DNA of 37,564 nucleotides from Clostridia bacterium. GTDB taxonomy: Bacteria > Bacillota > Clostridia > Oscillospirales > Acutalibacteraceae. Of this stretch, positions 1 through 7,077 are shown one piece after another. Position 1 is the stretch's first letter; each line of letters opens with the position of its first letter. Below the pieces are notes generated by a model that saw only the letters and a program-made list of their open reading frames with translations, was not told the DNA's origin and searched no databases. The translations under genes and the position numbers were made by a program. The stretch lies in assembly GCA_017397655.1 (NCBI GenBank), contig JAFQIG010000033.1:1-37564 (forward strand), written 5' to 3'.

Positions 1-15
1 GAAAACCGATCGTGT

Positions 16-40
16 CATTCTGAGGCAAAGCCGAAGAATC
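16..40. repeat. Possible dispersed extragenic repeat
   Basis: A 25-base segment reading CATTCTGAGG followed by CAAAGCCGAAGAATC can fold on itself (ATTCT against AGAAT, with GGC against GCC). From memory, sequences of the form CATTCTGAG...GAAGAATC recur between genes in many gut Clostridia, so this may be one copy of such a repeat. Only one copy is visible in this window, so the repeat status is an inference. Confidence 0.3.
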
Positions 41-57
41 TTTTGGTAATTATTTAT

Positions 58-132
58 GTGCGTTTGTCGCGTTTTTGCCCTCTCGCAGTACCTTTGTACA
101 GCTTCGGGGCAAAGAACACGCCATCTCGTCAC
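58..132. repeat. Imperfect extragenic hairpin
   Basis: The two arms (58-91 and 96-132) are imperfectly complementary. The apical stem is GTAC/GTAC around a 4-base loop at 92-95, with TTTGCCC against GGGGCAAA further down. No convincing gene overlaps it: the short plus-strand frames here resemble no family I know. It may be a decayed repeat element or a structured transcript end. Confidence 0.35.
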
Positions 133-179
133 CTTTCCCGAAGTCTGCTTGCTTGCCGAAAAATACTCTTTCGACAAGC

Positions 180-214
180 AAAGGCTCGGATGTGCAACGC
201 ACATCCGAGCCTTT
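180..214. other. Perfect 16-bp hairpin, 3-base loop
   Basis: Bases 180-195 (AAAGGCTCGGATGTGC) are exactly complementary to 199-214, with loop AAC. Only a short T stretch (212-215) follows on the plus strand, so it could be a weak terminator for a gene left of the window, or part of an extragenic repeat. Its perfection suggests recent origin or selection on the structure. Confidence 0.5.
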
Positions 215-338
215 TGGGGTTTACAACAGCCCCGTTATATTAAAGCGGATCAAAGAAAGCTTCGTAAAACACATTTATAAATGAAAGATTCCGTTGTCGT
301 TCTTCATTTTGTGTGCTTCGTGATCGAAGCCGTCTTGC

Positions 339-376
339 CGTCCGCACTAATATATTGTGCACGGACGGTTTTTTTA
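339..376 (+). terminator. Rho-independent terminator
   Basis: CCGTCCG at 339-345 pairs with CGGACGG at 363-369, and T7 follows at 370-376 on the plus strand. On the minus strand no T run follows, so it does not serve maf. It should end plus-strand transcription from upstream of the window. The gene-free stretch 1-386 holds this terminator, the hairpins above and nothing else I can support. Confidence 0.7.
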
Positions 377-386
377 TTCTCAGAAT

Positions 387-941
387 TTATTGGAAATTTT
401 TCAATTCTTTTAAAAGACGTGCAGCAGGGAGCCCGACAACATTAAAGTAATCTCCGCAGATGCCTTTGACAAGAGCACAGCCTTTTCCCTGGATTCCGTA
501 CGAGCCGGCTTTGTCCATAGGTTCATTAGTGTCGATGTAAGCGTCAATTTCTTCGTCGGTCAGTTGAAAAAAGGTTACGTCGGTTTCTTCAAAAAACTTT
601 GTTACTTCCGAGTTTCTGATAATGCACACGCCCGTAAAAACTTTGTGTGTTTTTCCCGAAAGACTGCGAAGCATCCTTGCGGCATCATCTTTATCGCTTG
701 GTTTTCCCAGAATGTTTCCGTCAAGAGCCACAACGGTATCTGCACCGATGACGGTATCGTCGGGATGCGTCTTTGCGACAGCCAGAGCTTTTCTGTATGA
801 CAGCTCCGTCACAGCGTCCGAAGCGGATATTCCGTCGGGCAATGTTTCGTCGGTATCAGAAACAAAAACCGAAAACTCAAGTCCCGCAGTCTGCATGATT
901 TCTTTTCTTCTGGGCGATGCCGATGCGAGAATAAGACTCAT
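387..941 (-). CDS. maf: Maf-family nucleotide pyrophosphatase
   Basis: 184 aa, the usual length for the Maf/YhdE family. Members hydrolyse non-canonical or modified nucleoside triphosphates (dTTP/UTP and related) to the monophosphate and PPi in the cytoplasm, and have been linked to septum formation. The family signature LASASPRRKEI is at the N-terminus, followed by the conserved SDTDE, IGADTVV and LGKP blocks and a C-terminal YGIQGKG loop. I chose the ATG at 941 because GAGGAGG lies just upstream; a start at 962 would lack a good site. The ATG overlaps the stop of the NUDIX gene (ATGA at 941-938), so the two are translationally coupled in one operon. Confidence 0.93.
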   Translation of the reverse strand: MSLILASASPRRKEIMQTAGLEFSVFVSDTDETLPDGISASDAVTELSYRKALAVAKTHPDDTVIGADTVVALDGNILGKPSDKDDAARMLRSLSGKTHKVFTGVCIIRNSEVTKFFEETDVTFFQLTDEEIDAYIDTNEPMDKAGSYGIQGKGCALVKGICGDYFNVVGLPAARLLKELKNFQ

Positions 942-1489
942 TTTGCTTCCTCCTCGTACCATGTACGCATTGCCATTTTAAGTACTGCTGCCTGTGTTTT
1001 GCCGTCGGGAATTTCGTTGTTGAGCACCATCTCAACCGCTGTTGAAAGCGGAATTTTTTCAACTTCGAGGAATTCGTCCTCATCGGGATTTGATTCTCCG
1101 AAGGTGATTCCCGTTGCGCCGTACATATGGATGATCTCTCCACAATAGCCCGGTGTAGGATAAAACTTTCCGAGGTCAACATATTTAGAAGCGACAGCTC
1201 CTGTCTCCTCCTTCAGCTCGCGTATACCTGCCTTAAAAGGATCTTCACCCTTTTCAAGCTTGCCTGCAGGCAATTCCAGCACCACCTCGGAATACGGATA
1301 GCGATACTGTCTGACAAACAAAAGCTCGCCCTCATCTGTGAGTGCGGCAATAGTCACACCGCCGTTGTGCTCAACAACCTCACGGGTACATTCTTCGCCG
1401 TTGGGAAGTTCGGCCTTGTCTACTCTCAGATTGATGATTCTTCCTTCATATTTGTATTCCTGTTCAAGAGTTTTTTCAAACAATTCCAT
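938..1489 (-). CDS. nudF: NUDIX hydrolase, probable ADP-ribose pyrophosphatase
   Basis: 183 aa. The NUDIX box is intact: G at the end of ELPAG, E-G-E-D spacing, then RELKEETGA, matching GX5EX7REUXEEXGU. The tyrosine- and glutamate-rich flanks (RQYRYPY before the box, FYPTPGYCGEI after it) are those of the ADP-ribose pyrophosphatase subgroup, which cleaves ADP-ribose to AMP and ribose 5-phosphate. GGAGGG lies 6 bases before the ATG. It is the first gene of a two-gene operon with maf; both are housekeeping hydrolases acting on unwanted nucleotides. The exact substrate is inferred from subgroup resemblance only. Confidence 0.9.
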   Translation of the reverse strand: MELFEKTLEQEYKYEGRIINLRVDKAELPNGEECTREVVEHNGGVTIAALTDEGELLFVRQYRYPYSEVVLELPAGKLEKGEDPFKAGIRELKEETGAVASKYVDLGKFYPTPGYCGEIIHMYGATGITFGESNPDEDEFLEVEKIPLSTAVEMVLNNEIPDGKTQAAVLKMAMRTWYEEEAK

Positions 1490-1518
1490 AAGCCCTCCAA
1501 AAATATGATAATAAAAAT

Positions 1519-1547
1519 ATAATATACCTAAAAAACACTTTTTTCAA
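1519..1547 (-). promoter_or_regulatory. Promoter for the NUDIX-maf operon
   Basis: On the minus strand, TTGAAA (1547-1542) is followed after exactly 17 bases by TATTAT (1524-1519), about 30 bases before the NUDIX start codon. It lies back to back with the promoter of the divergent radical SAM operon. Confidence 0.7.
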
Positions 1548-1549
1548 TC

Positions 1550-1578
1550 TTGAAATTCATTTTTATGTGTGATAATAT
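1550..1578 (+). promoter_or_regulatory. Promoter for the radical SAM/cohesin operon
   Basis: TTGAAA (1550-1555), 17-base spacer, TAATAT (1573-1578), 33 bases before the GTG at 1612. The two divergent -35 boxes are separated by only two bases. Confidence 0.65.
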
Positions 1579-1611
1579 AAATTTGTATAAATGTATTAAG
1601 GAGAGAGTGGC

Positions 1612-3093
1612 GTGAAAGTTCTGTTCATAAACCCTGCACCCAAAGGGTTTACACGGTCCGTCACTGCACCTCTCGGTCTGTTGTCAATAGCCTCATATCT
1701 TAATGCCAACGGTCACACGGCAATAATCTGCGATCGTACCGTAAAGAAAACAAATGTCAAAAAGATTATAAAAGATTTTTCTCCCGATATTGTAGGTGTT
1801 TCAGTTATATCATATAAAGGTATCTCCGATGCGCTTATTGTCTCAGAACAGGCAAAGGAGTTTTCGCTTCCCGTTGTGTGGGGCGGAACACTCTTTTCGG
1901 CTCTTCCCGAATCCGCTTTAGAGTCACCGTTTGTCGATATGGTATCCGTCGGTGAGGGCGAAGAAACATGGCTTGACATACTGAACTCGATGGAAAGCGG
2001 TTCGGATATTGATAATGTAAAAGGTCTTGTTTATAAAAAGGATGGGAAAGTGTGTTATACGGGTGAGCGCCCGTTAGGCGATCTTTCTTCCTTTCCGTCG
2101 ATTGATTATGAGCTTGTTGACGTAAAATCTCTCTTTCAGGAATATTACTGCTCCGATAAGACGCTGTATCTTTTTTCGTCGAAAGGGTGTCCGGGAAAGT
2201 GCACTTTCTGCTTTAATCCCGAATTTCACCGTTCGACACACAGACGGCGCAGAACGGAGCATATCATAAATGAGATTTGCCATCTTCGGGATGCATATTC
2301 GCTTAACGGTATTTATTTTGCGGACGAGTTGTTTGCACGCAACCGTGAAGAACTGACGGTATTTTGCAACGAGTTAAAGGATAATATAAAAGGCGTTTTC
2401 TGGGGATGCCAGATGCGTATCGGTCTTATTGACAGAGAGCTTTTGAAGCTGATGTACGATGCAGGCTGCAGATGGATATTTTTCGGTGTCGAAAGCGGCA
2501 GTAAAGAGACTCTAAAAACAATCAAAAAGGGAATTGATTATGACAAAATTTCCGAAACGTTCCGTCTTTGCAAAGAGCTTGGCATTATTACGATAGCCGC
2601 ATTTATTATTGGATTTCCGGGAGAAACTCGTGAACAGATTGCTGATACGGTAAGGCTTGCTTCGTCGATTGATGCAACACAGATTCAGGTCAATTTTTTT
2701 GCACCGTTTGCAGGTTCGGAAGCGTACAACGATCTTGTCAGCAGCGGAAGGTATGTTCCTCCTTTGACACTTAAGGAGCTTTCAAGAATAAGACCTACCG
2801 AGGTAATAGGAAACAACTTTTCCTGTGTTTCCGATAAAGAGCTTAAGGTTATCCGGTACTCATTTATGTGGCGCAGTCTTTTCAAAAAAGAGCTGTCAAC
2901 AGGCGTAAAGCATTATGAATTTGCATTTAAAATGATAACCGACGCCGTAAAGAGTCTGTTCGGTCACGGAATCTTGCAGTTTTTCGGACTTGCATTCCTT
3001 TCGGCAAAAGAGTTTTTGACTGCACTCGTATACGCTCACTTTTTCCCTCGTATCAGAAGAAAATACGGTTTAGAAAAGGGTGGTAAAAAATGA
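1612..3093 (+). CDS. Radical SAM protein with B12-binding-like domain
   Basis: 493 aa, GTG start with AAGGAGAGAG upstream. Residues 1-150 read as a cobalamin-binding (Rossmann) domain: FINPAP, LGLLSIASYL, VVWGG and the characteristic VGEGEETW near 113-120. The expected DxHxxG base-off histidine is absent (DRT at 41-43), so B12 binding may be lost or base-on. Residues 185-400 form the radical SAM core with the 4Fe-4S cysteines C193, C197 and C200 (GCPGKCTFC). The C-terminal ~90 residues are basic and aromatic with no recognised domain. The family modifies a wide range of substrates (methylation, rearrangement), so the reaction cannot be named. Its stop overlaps the next ATG (ATGA), coupling it to the cohesin genes. 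Confidence 0.88.
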   Translation: MKVLFINPAPKGFTRSVTAPLGLLSIASYLNANGHTAIICDRTVKKTNVKKIIKDFSPDIVGVSVISYKGISDALIVSEQAKEFSLPVVWGGTLFSALPESALESPFVDMVSVGEGEETWLDILNSMESGSDIDNVKGLVYKKDGKVCYTGERPLGDLSSFPSIDYELVDVKSLFQEYYCSDKTLYLFSSKGCPGKCTFCFNPEFHRSTHRRRRTEHIINEICHLRDAYSLNGIYFADELFARNREELTVFCNELKDNIKGVFWGCQMRIGLIDRELLKLMYDAGCRWIFFGVESGSKETLKTIKKGIDYDKISETFRLCKELGIITIAAFIIGFPGETREQIADTVRLASSIDATQIQVNFFAPFAGSEAYNDLVSSGRYVPPLTLKELSRIRPTEVIGNNFSCVSDKELKVIRYSFMWRSLFKKELSTGVKHYEFAFKMITDAVKSLFGHGILQFFGLAFLSAKEFLTALVYAHFFPRIRRKYGLEKGGKK

Positions 3094-4094
3094 AACGAAA
3101 GCTGATTTTACTGTTTGCAGTGATTGTTCTGATTTTTACTTTTTCGTTTGGTGCACTTGCTGCAGGCTCGCTCAGCGCAAACAATATCAGTGCAAAAACG
3201 GGCGACACTTTTACCGTTGAAGTAAAGCTGAACAATAACCCCGGAATCATAGCAACGCGTATTTTTATTGACTACGATACAAAATATCTCAGCCTTCAAA
3301 AGGTTGAAAACGGCGTTGTTTTTCCTGCATCGAAAGCACTCTTCGGTAAGGATTATTCCGAGATGCCGTACAAGATGTTGTGGGAAGATGCGCTGAGCCC
3401 GGACATAACGGCAAACGGAAACCTTGCCTTGCTTACCTTCAAAGTAAAGGCTCAGGATCCTTCGGGAAAAACTCTTATCAGAATTACGGTTGACAAGAGC
3501 TCAACCTTTGACGAAGAGCTGAAAGAAAAAAGTATAGGTGATGCGGTGTGTACGGTAAGCTTTCCGTCGGTGACTGCCGAGAAAAAGGAAACAACAACAC
3601 AGCAGACGACAAAAAAGACCGATCCCGAAACGGCAAAGACGACATCGGAAAGCACTCGACAGCCCTCGGAAACGACAACAAAAAAGGCGGATAAACCGAC
3701 AACTAAGCCTGTTCCTCCCGTAACATCACCAACAACTCCGTCAGCGACAAAAGTCCAGGAGGAAACGCTCGGAACAATGACTCCTGCGACCGAAAAGACA
3801 ACATCAATGGATGCAACCGGGGCAAAAACAACAACTGCATCACAAGGAACACCCGAAGTCTCTGTAACGCAGCCCTCATCGAATGACGGTGAAACGGCTG
3901 TCGAAACGGAAAAGGCGGCAGAAGCCGTTGCAGATTTGAACGAGTCTCAATCAGAGACGCAGACAGCTCCGATACAGAGCGAGCCTTCGGAAAAGAAGAA
4001 TCTCGGATATCTTTGGCTTTTAACGGTTATTCCCGTTGCGGCGGTGATAATTATATTGATCAAAAAGAAAGCAGGTGCCGATAATGTTCGATAA
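3090..4094 (+). CDS. Membrane-anchored cohesin-domain protein
   Basis: 334 aa. The order is: signal peptide (residues 1-25, hydrophobic core LILLFAVIVLIFTF, AAG end); one cohesin domain (about 26-160, with NNNPGIIATRIFIDYD, LFGKDYSEMPYKMLW and SSTFDEEL); a Thr/Pro/Ser/Glu-rich linker (about 165-300); a C-terminal transmembrane helix from about residue 303; and a short positive tail (KKKAGADNVR). Cohesins bind dockerins on secreted enzymes or scaffoldins. The layout suggests a surface anchor holding its domain away from the membrane through a glycosylatable linker. There is no LPxTG sortase signal. It sits between the radical SAM gene (4-base overlap) and a cohesin-dockerin gene (11-base overlap). 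The partner is inferred, not shown. Confidence 0.85.
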   Translation: MKRKLILLFAVIVLIFTFSFGALAAGSLSANNISAKTGDTFTVEVKLNNNPGIIATRIFIDYDTKYLSLQKVENGVVFPASKALFGKDYSEMPYKMLWEDALSPDITANGNLALLTFKVKAQDPSGKTLIRITVDKSSTFDEELKEKSIGDAVCTVSFPSVTAEKKETTTQQTTKKTDPETAKTTSESTRQPSETTTKKADKPTTKPVPPVTSPTTPSATKVQEETLGTMTPATEKTTSMDATGAKTTTASQGTPEVSVTQPSSNDGETAVETEKAAEAVADLNESQSETQTAPIQSEPSEKKNLGYLWLLTVIPVAAVIIILIKKKAGADNVR

Positions 4095-5070
4095 GATTTT
4101 TGCATTTATTATGTCGATAATTTCCGTGTTGTTCCCGTTTGCTCAGACACAGGTTCGGACGGCTCAGCCGATTGTGATTGAAGAGGTTGGCGTTCAGGTT
4201 GCTTCGCAGGGACAAATCAGAATCGAAACTATCAGCGCAAATCCCGGAGAACCCGTTGAGGTCGGTGTTTTTCTTGACTCAAATCCCGGATTTGTCGGAT
4301 TGAGAATGTTCATCGGTTATGATTCCGATGTTATGACACTTACTCAGGCACAGGATCTTATAGACGGCGATATTTCAACCTTCGGAAAGGATCTGACAAA
4401 GAATCCGTATACGCTTTTGTGGGTTGATGCACTAAGCGAGAAAAACTATACCGTTACGGGAATGATTGCAAAGCTTTACTTCGATGTATCGGAAACGGCT
4501 CTTGCAGGCAAATACTTAATTACTGCAGAGCTTGATGCAGGATCGACCTTTGATGTTGATATCAACGATGTTCCGTTTGACATAATAAACGGTGAGGTCG
4601 AAATCAAGGATCAGACACCGGCTGTTCCCGTAAAGCTTGTTCCCGCAGAAGGATCAACAACCGTTATTGATGAAGAAAACGGTTATATTTACGGTCTGGA
4701 GCTCGGTATGGATGAAGAATCCTTCAAGTCGGATTTTGTCACGGTTGAAGGAAACGGAAGTCTCAGCTTCTCATATGTAGCGGCACTTGCCACGGGTGCA
4801 AAGGTAAGTCTCACCGATAACGATACAAATGAGACTGTGGCAGAATATACGGTAATTATTCTTGGCGATTGCAACGGTGACGGAAGCATAACAGCATCGG
4901 ATCTGACTGAACTTAAAGGCGATATAAGCGGCTCGGTAGCCATTGATGCGACATCACCGGAGTATTTTGCTCTTGATGTGAACGGTGACGGACTTCTTAC
5001 ATCATCCGACCTGACAATGCTCAAATCCGTGGTCAGCGGAGCTATGGAACTTAGTCAAAACAGAGAATAA
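4084..5070 (+). CDS. Secreted cohesin-dockerin protein (small scaffoldin-like)
   Basis: 328 aa from the ATG at 4084, which has AGGTG upstream; an in-frame GTG at 4075 is less likely. A signal peptide (IFAFIMSIISVLFPFAQT) is followed by a cohesin domain (about 45-185) that shares NPGF..LRMFIGYD, FGKDLTKNPYTLLW and GSTFDVD with the preceding protein. A middle region (about 190-265) follows, then a type I dockerin (about 265-325) with two calcium-binding loops, GDCNGDGSITASDLTELK and DVNGDGLLTSSDLTMLK. The predicted recognition pairs are A-S and S-S. One polypeptide thus carries both halves of a cohesin-dockerin interaction, and the anchored cohesin is encoded immediately upstream. It could dock to that anchor and present its own cohesin, or self-assemble. 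No catalytic domain is seen. Confidence 0.87.
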   Translation: MFDKIFAFIMSIISVLFPFAQTQVRTAQPIVIEEVGVQVASQGQIRIETISANPGEPVEVGVFLDSNPGFVGLRMFIGYDSDVMTLTQAQDLIDGDISTFGKDLTKNPYTLLWVDALSEKNYTVTGMIAKLYFDVSETALAGKYLITAELDAGSTFDVDINDVPFDIINGEVEIKDQTPAVPVKLVPAEGSTTVIDEENGYIYGLELGMDEESFKSDFVTVEGNGSLSFSYVAALATGAKVSLTDNDTNETVAEYTVIILGDCNGDGSITASDLTELKGDISGSVAIDATSPEYFALDVNGDGLLTSSDLTMLKSVVSGAMELSQNRE

Positions 5071-5102
5071 ACCGTTTTAAACTGTATTTTGGTAAAAAAA
5101 GC

Positions 5103-5130
5103 TTGACTTTATTGAAAGTCCTGCTATAAT
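5103..5130 (+). promoter_or_regulatory. Promoter for the rpsF-to-jag gene run
   Basis: TTGACT (5103-5108), 16-base spacer, TATAAT (5125-5130). Transcription would start near 5137, giving a leader of about 114 bases before rpsF. Confidence 0.78.
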
Positions 5131-5136
5131 ATTTAA

Positions 5137-5250
5137 ATGCCGTCATTTTTCGGCATGCGGTAAATTTTCTGCCGCAAAATTGCAGATTCCGCGATGATCT
5201 GCGATCCTTGCCACGGACAGTGGCCAAAAGACCAGAAGGAGGTGCTTGGA
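5137..5250 (+). promoter_or_regulatory. rpsF: Structured rpsF leader, possible S6/S18 control element
   Basis: The leader packs several hairpins before the ribosome site: ATGCCG/CGGCAT (5137-5142/5150-5155), GCGG/CCGC (5157-5160/5172-5175), GCAGAT/ATCTGC (5182-5187/5197-5202, with CCGCG in its loop) and TTGCCAC/GTGGCCAA (5208-5214/5220-5227). rpsF operons in many bacteria are autoregulated by an S6:S18 complex binding a leader hairpin with a bulged CCG. I see CCG in a loop but cannot confirm the consensus fold. Confidence 0.35.
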
Positions 5251-5538
5251 ATGTCAGCAAACAACTATGAGACCATGTTAGTTTTCTCAGTCGCAAACGG
5301 CGAAGAGGGCGCACAGGAGCTTCTCGCAAAGTTCAAAGATCTCATCGAAAAGAACGGTGAGCTTGAGAGCATTGACGAGTGGGGCAAGCGCAGACTTGCA
5401 TACCCCATCAATGACGAGGCAGAGGGCTACTATGCTATCTACAACTACAAGAGCGGTCCCGATTTCCCTGCTGAGCTTGAGCGTATCGTAAAAATCACCG
5501 ATGGTGCTTTGCGTTCACTCGTAGTCAGAAAAGCGTAA
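5251..5538 (+). CDS. rpsF: 30S ribosomal protein S6
   Basis: 95 aa, the normal length for S6. It begins NYETMLVF and carries the conserved DEWGKRRLAYPI segment and YYAIYN strand. S6 binds 16S rRNA with S18 on the platform of the small subunit. The ATG at 5251 follows AAGGAGG with 8-base spacing; an upstream in-frame ATG at 5194 would add 19 residues foreign to the family and lies inside the leader. First gene of the run with ssb and rpsR. Confidence 0.96.
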   Translation: MSANNYETMLVFSVANGEEGAQELLAKFKDLIEKNGELESIDEWGKRRLAYPINDEAEGYYAIYNYKSGPDFPAELERIVKITDGALRSLVVRKA

Positions 5539-5554
5539 GTCAGGAGGAAAATTT

Positions 5555-5995
5555 ATGCTTAACTGTGCAGTAATTATGGGAAGATTGACTGCAGATCCCG
5601 AGCTTCGTACAACAGCATCGGGTATCTCGGTTACATCATTCAGTGTTGCAGTAGACCGCAGCTTTGTGCGTGCCGGTGAAGAGCGTCAGACCGACTTCAT
5701 CAACGTAGTCGCTTGGCGTCAGACCGCCGAATTTGTTACTCGATTTTTCCGCAAGGGATCTATGATCGCCGTTCAGGGATCGATCCAGACGCGAAATTAT
5801 GAGGATAAAAACGGAAATAAGCGTACAGCTTTCGAAATCGTTGCAGACAATGTCAGCTTCTGCGGATCAAAGGCAGAATCAGGTACGGCATCACGCAACG
5901 ATATGCCTGCAGGCAGTCAGCCGGCTCCCTCTTATGTGAGCGGCAGTATGGGAGACTTCTCTGATATTCAAGAGGACGACGAACTCCCGTTTTAA
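5555..5995 (+). CDS. ssb: Single-stranded DNA-binding protein
   Basis: 146 aa. The OB fold (residues 1-105) includes NCAVIMGRLTADPELR, FINVVAWR and FFRKGSMIAVQGSI. A low-complexity Ser/Gly/Pro linker follows, and the protein ends in the acidic tip DDELPF that recruits replication and repair partners. SSB acts as a tetramer coating single-stranded DNA. CAGGAGG precedes the ATG. The position between rpsF and rpsR is the classic bacterial arrangement. Confidence 0.96.
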   Translation: MLNCAVIMGRLTADPELRTTASGISVTSFSVAVDRSFVRAGEERQTDFINVVAWRQTAEFVTRFFRKGSMIAVQGSIQTRNYEDKNGNKRTAFEIVADNVSFCGSKAESGTASRNDMPAGSQPAPSYVSGSMGDFSDIQEDDELPF

Positions 5996-6019
5996 TATCT
6001 GATAAGGAGGTTAACTTTC

Positions 6020-6265
6020 ATGGCTTATGAAAAGAACGACAGAAGACAGAATAAGAAAGGCCGTAGAAAGGTTTGTTCTTTCTGTGTTGATAAAGTCGAA
6101 TGTATTGATTATAAGGACGTCGGAAAACTTCACAAATTTATTTCAGACAGAGCGAAAATTTTACCTCGCCGTGTGACAGGTACTTGTGCAGCTCATCAGC
6201 GTGAGCTTACAACAGCCATCAAGCGTGCACGTCAGGTCGCTCTCCTGCCCTATACCAACGAATAA
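6020..6265 (+). CDS. rpsR: 30S ribosomal protein S18, zinc-type
   Basis: 81 aa. Core S18 residues are present ([23 protein letters not shown], continuing with [13 protein letters not shown]). It carries CSFC near the N-terminus plus two later cysteines (VEC and GTC), the pattern of the zinc-binding form of S18. It pairs with S6 on the 30S platform. AAGGAGG lies 9 bases before the ATG. The next gene, rpmH, starts 17 bases after the stop. Confidence 0.96.
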   Translation: MAYEKNDRRQNKKGRRKVCSFCVDKVECIDYKDVGKLHKFISDRAKILPRRVTGTCAAHQRELTTAIKRARQVALLPYTNE

Positions 6266-6282
6266 TAAGGAGGATTGCGATA

Positions 6283-6417
6283 ATGAAAAGAACGTATCAG
6301 CCTAAGAAACGTCATCGCAAGATGGAACACGGCTTCCGTAAAAGAATGGCCGACAGAAACGGCCGCAAGGTGCTTGCTCGCCGCAGAGCAAAGGGCAGAA
6401 AGCAGCTTACCTATTAA
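6283..6417 (+). CDS. rpmH: 50S ribosomal protein L34
   Basis: 44 aa, exactly the family's usual size. It starts [20 protein letters not shown], continues with the conserved [19 protein letters not shown] and ends LTY. It is a very basic peptide that binds 23S rRNA. AAGGAGG lies 8 bases before the ATG. In most bacteria rpmH sits beside dnaA and the origin and is followed by rnpA, as here; in this window it is preceded by rpsR instead of dnaA. Confidence 0.96.
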   Translation: MKRTYQPKKRHRKMEHGFRKRMADRNGRKVLARRRAKGRKQLTY

Positions 6418-6445
6418 TCGATTTTTCTAATAGGGACTGATTATT

Positions 6446-6781
6446 TTGTCCAAAGTTATTACCATTAATAAAAATGTTGATTTCCGACGGGTATATGCCA
6501 GAGGAAAAACGATCGCAAGCCCTGTGTTGGTTTCATATTGCTTGAAAAACCGCACAGGCGTTTGTCGTATCGGGATAACAACAAGCAAAAAACTCGGCGG
6601 TGCGATCGAAAGAAACCGTTGCCGCCGAATTATTAAAGAAGCGTACCGCCACCTTGAGCCGTTCTGCGAAGGTGGTTGGGATATTGTTTTTGTTGCACGC
6701 TTTAAAACATTACGGGTCAAGTGCAACGATGTAGAGTCGGTTATGCGCGAGCATCTGCAATCTTTCGGCATAATCGGATAG
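6446..6781 (+). CDS. rnpA: Ribonuclease P protein component
   Basis: 111 aa. This is the protein cofactor of RNase P, which helps the RNA enzyme bind and cleave pre-tRNA 5' leaders. Family features visible are the FRRVYARGK block near the N-terminus, the basic RNR-type motif (GAIERNRCRRIIKEAYR) and the DIVFVAR strand. The start is read as TTG at 6446, with AGGGA about 10 bases upstream; no in-frame ATG precedes the conserved region. It follows rpmH by 28 bases. Confidence 0.93.
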   Translation: MSKVITINKNVDFRRVYARGKTIASPVLVSYCLKNRTGVCRIGITTSKKLGGAIERNRCRRIIKEAYRHLEPFCEGGWDIVFVARFKTLRVKCNDVESVMREHLQSFGIIG

Positions 6782-6802
6782 ACCCGTCTACCGGTATTTG
6801 TT

Positions 6803-7030
6803 ATGAAACGATTTCTTATCGGCGGGATCAGCTTTTATCAAAAGCACATATCACGGCATCTTCCGCCAATGTGCAGATATTATCCCACTTGCTCACAATA
6901 TGCTGTCGAGGCTATAAATGTACACGGAGCTTTCAGGGGTACCGTACTTGCCGTGCGGCGGTTGCTTCGTTGCAATGTGTTATTTCCGGGTGGAGTTGAC
7001 CCGGTGCCGCCAAAAAAGAAAAAAGATTAG
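6803..7030 (+). CDS. yidD: Membrane protein insertion efficiency factor YidD
   Basis: 75 aa. It carries the family hallmark CRYYPTCSQYAVEAI, then HGAFRGTVLAVRRLLRCN and a basic Lys tail after PGGVDPVPP. YidD is a small membrane-associated protein that assists YidC-dependent insertion, and it lies between rnpA and yidC in most bacteria, as here. No strong ribosome site is visible before the ATG at 6803 (a GGTATTTGTT context), so it may rely on coupling to rnpA, which stops 21 bases upstream. Confidence 0.93.
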   Translation: MKRFLIGGISFYQKHISRHLPPMCRYYPTCSQYAVEAINVHGAFRGTVLAVRRLLRCNVLFPGGVDPVPPKKKKD

Positions 7031-7077
7031 CTAAAAGATTGCATTTTTCAGGAAGCATTTCCTGCGGAGGTTTGTAG

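Noticed and set aside
43..284. Three overlapping short plus-strand reading frames
   Set aside because: Compositionally random, no ribosome site, and they run through hairpins.
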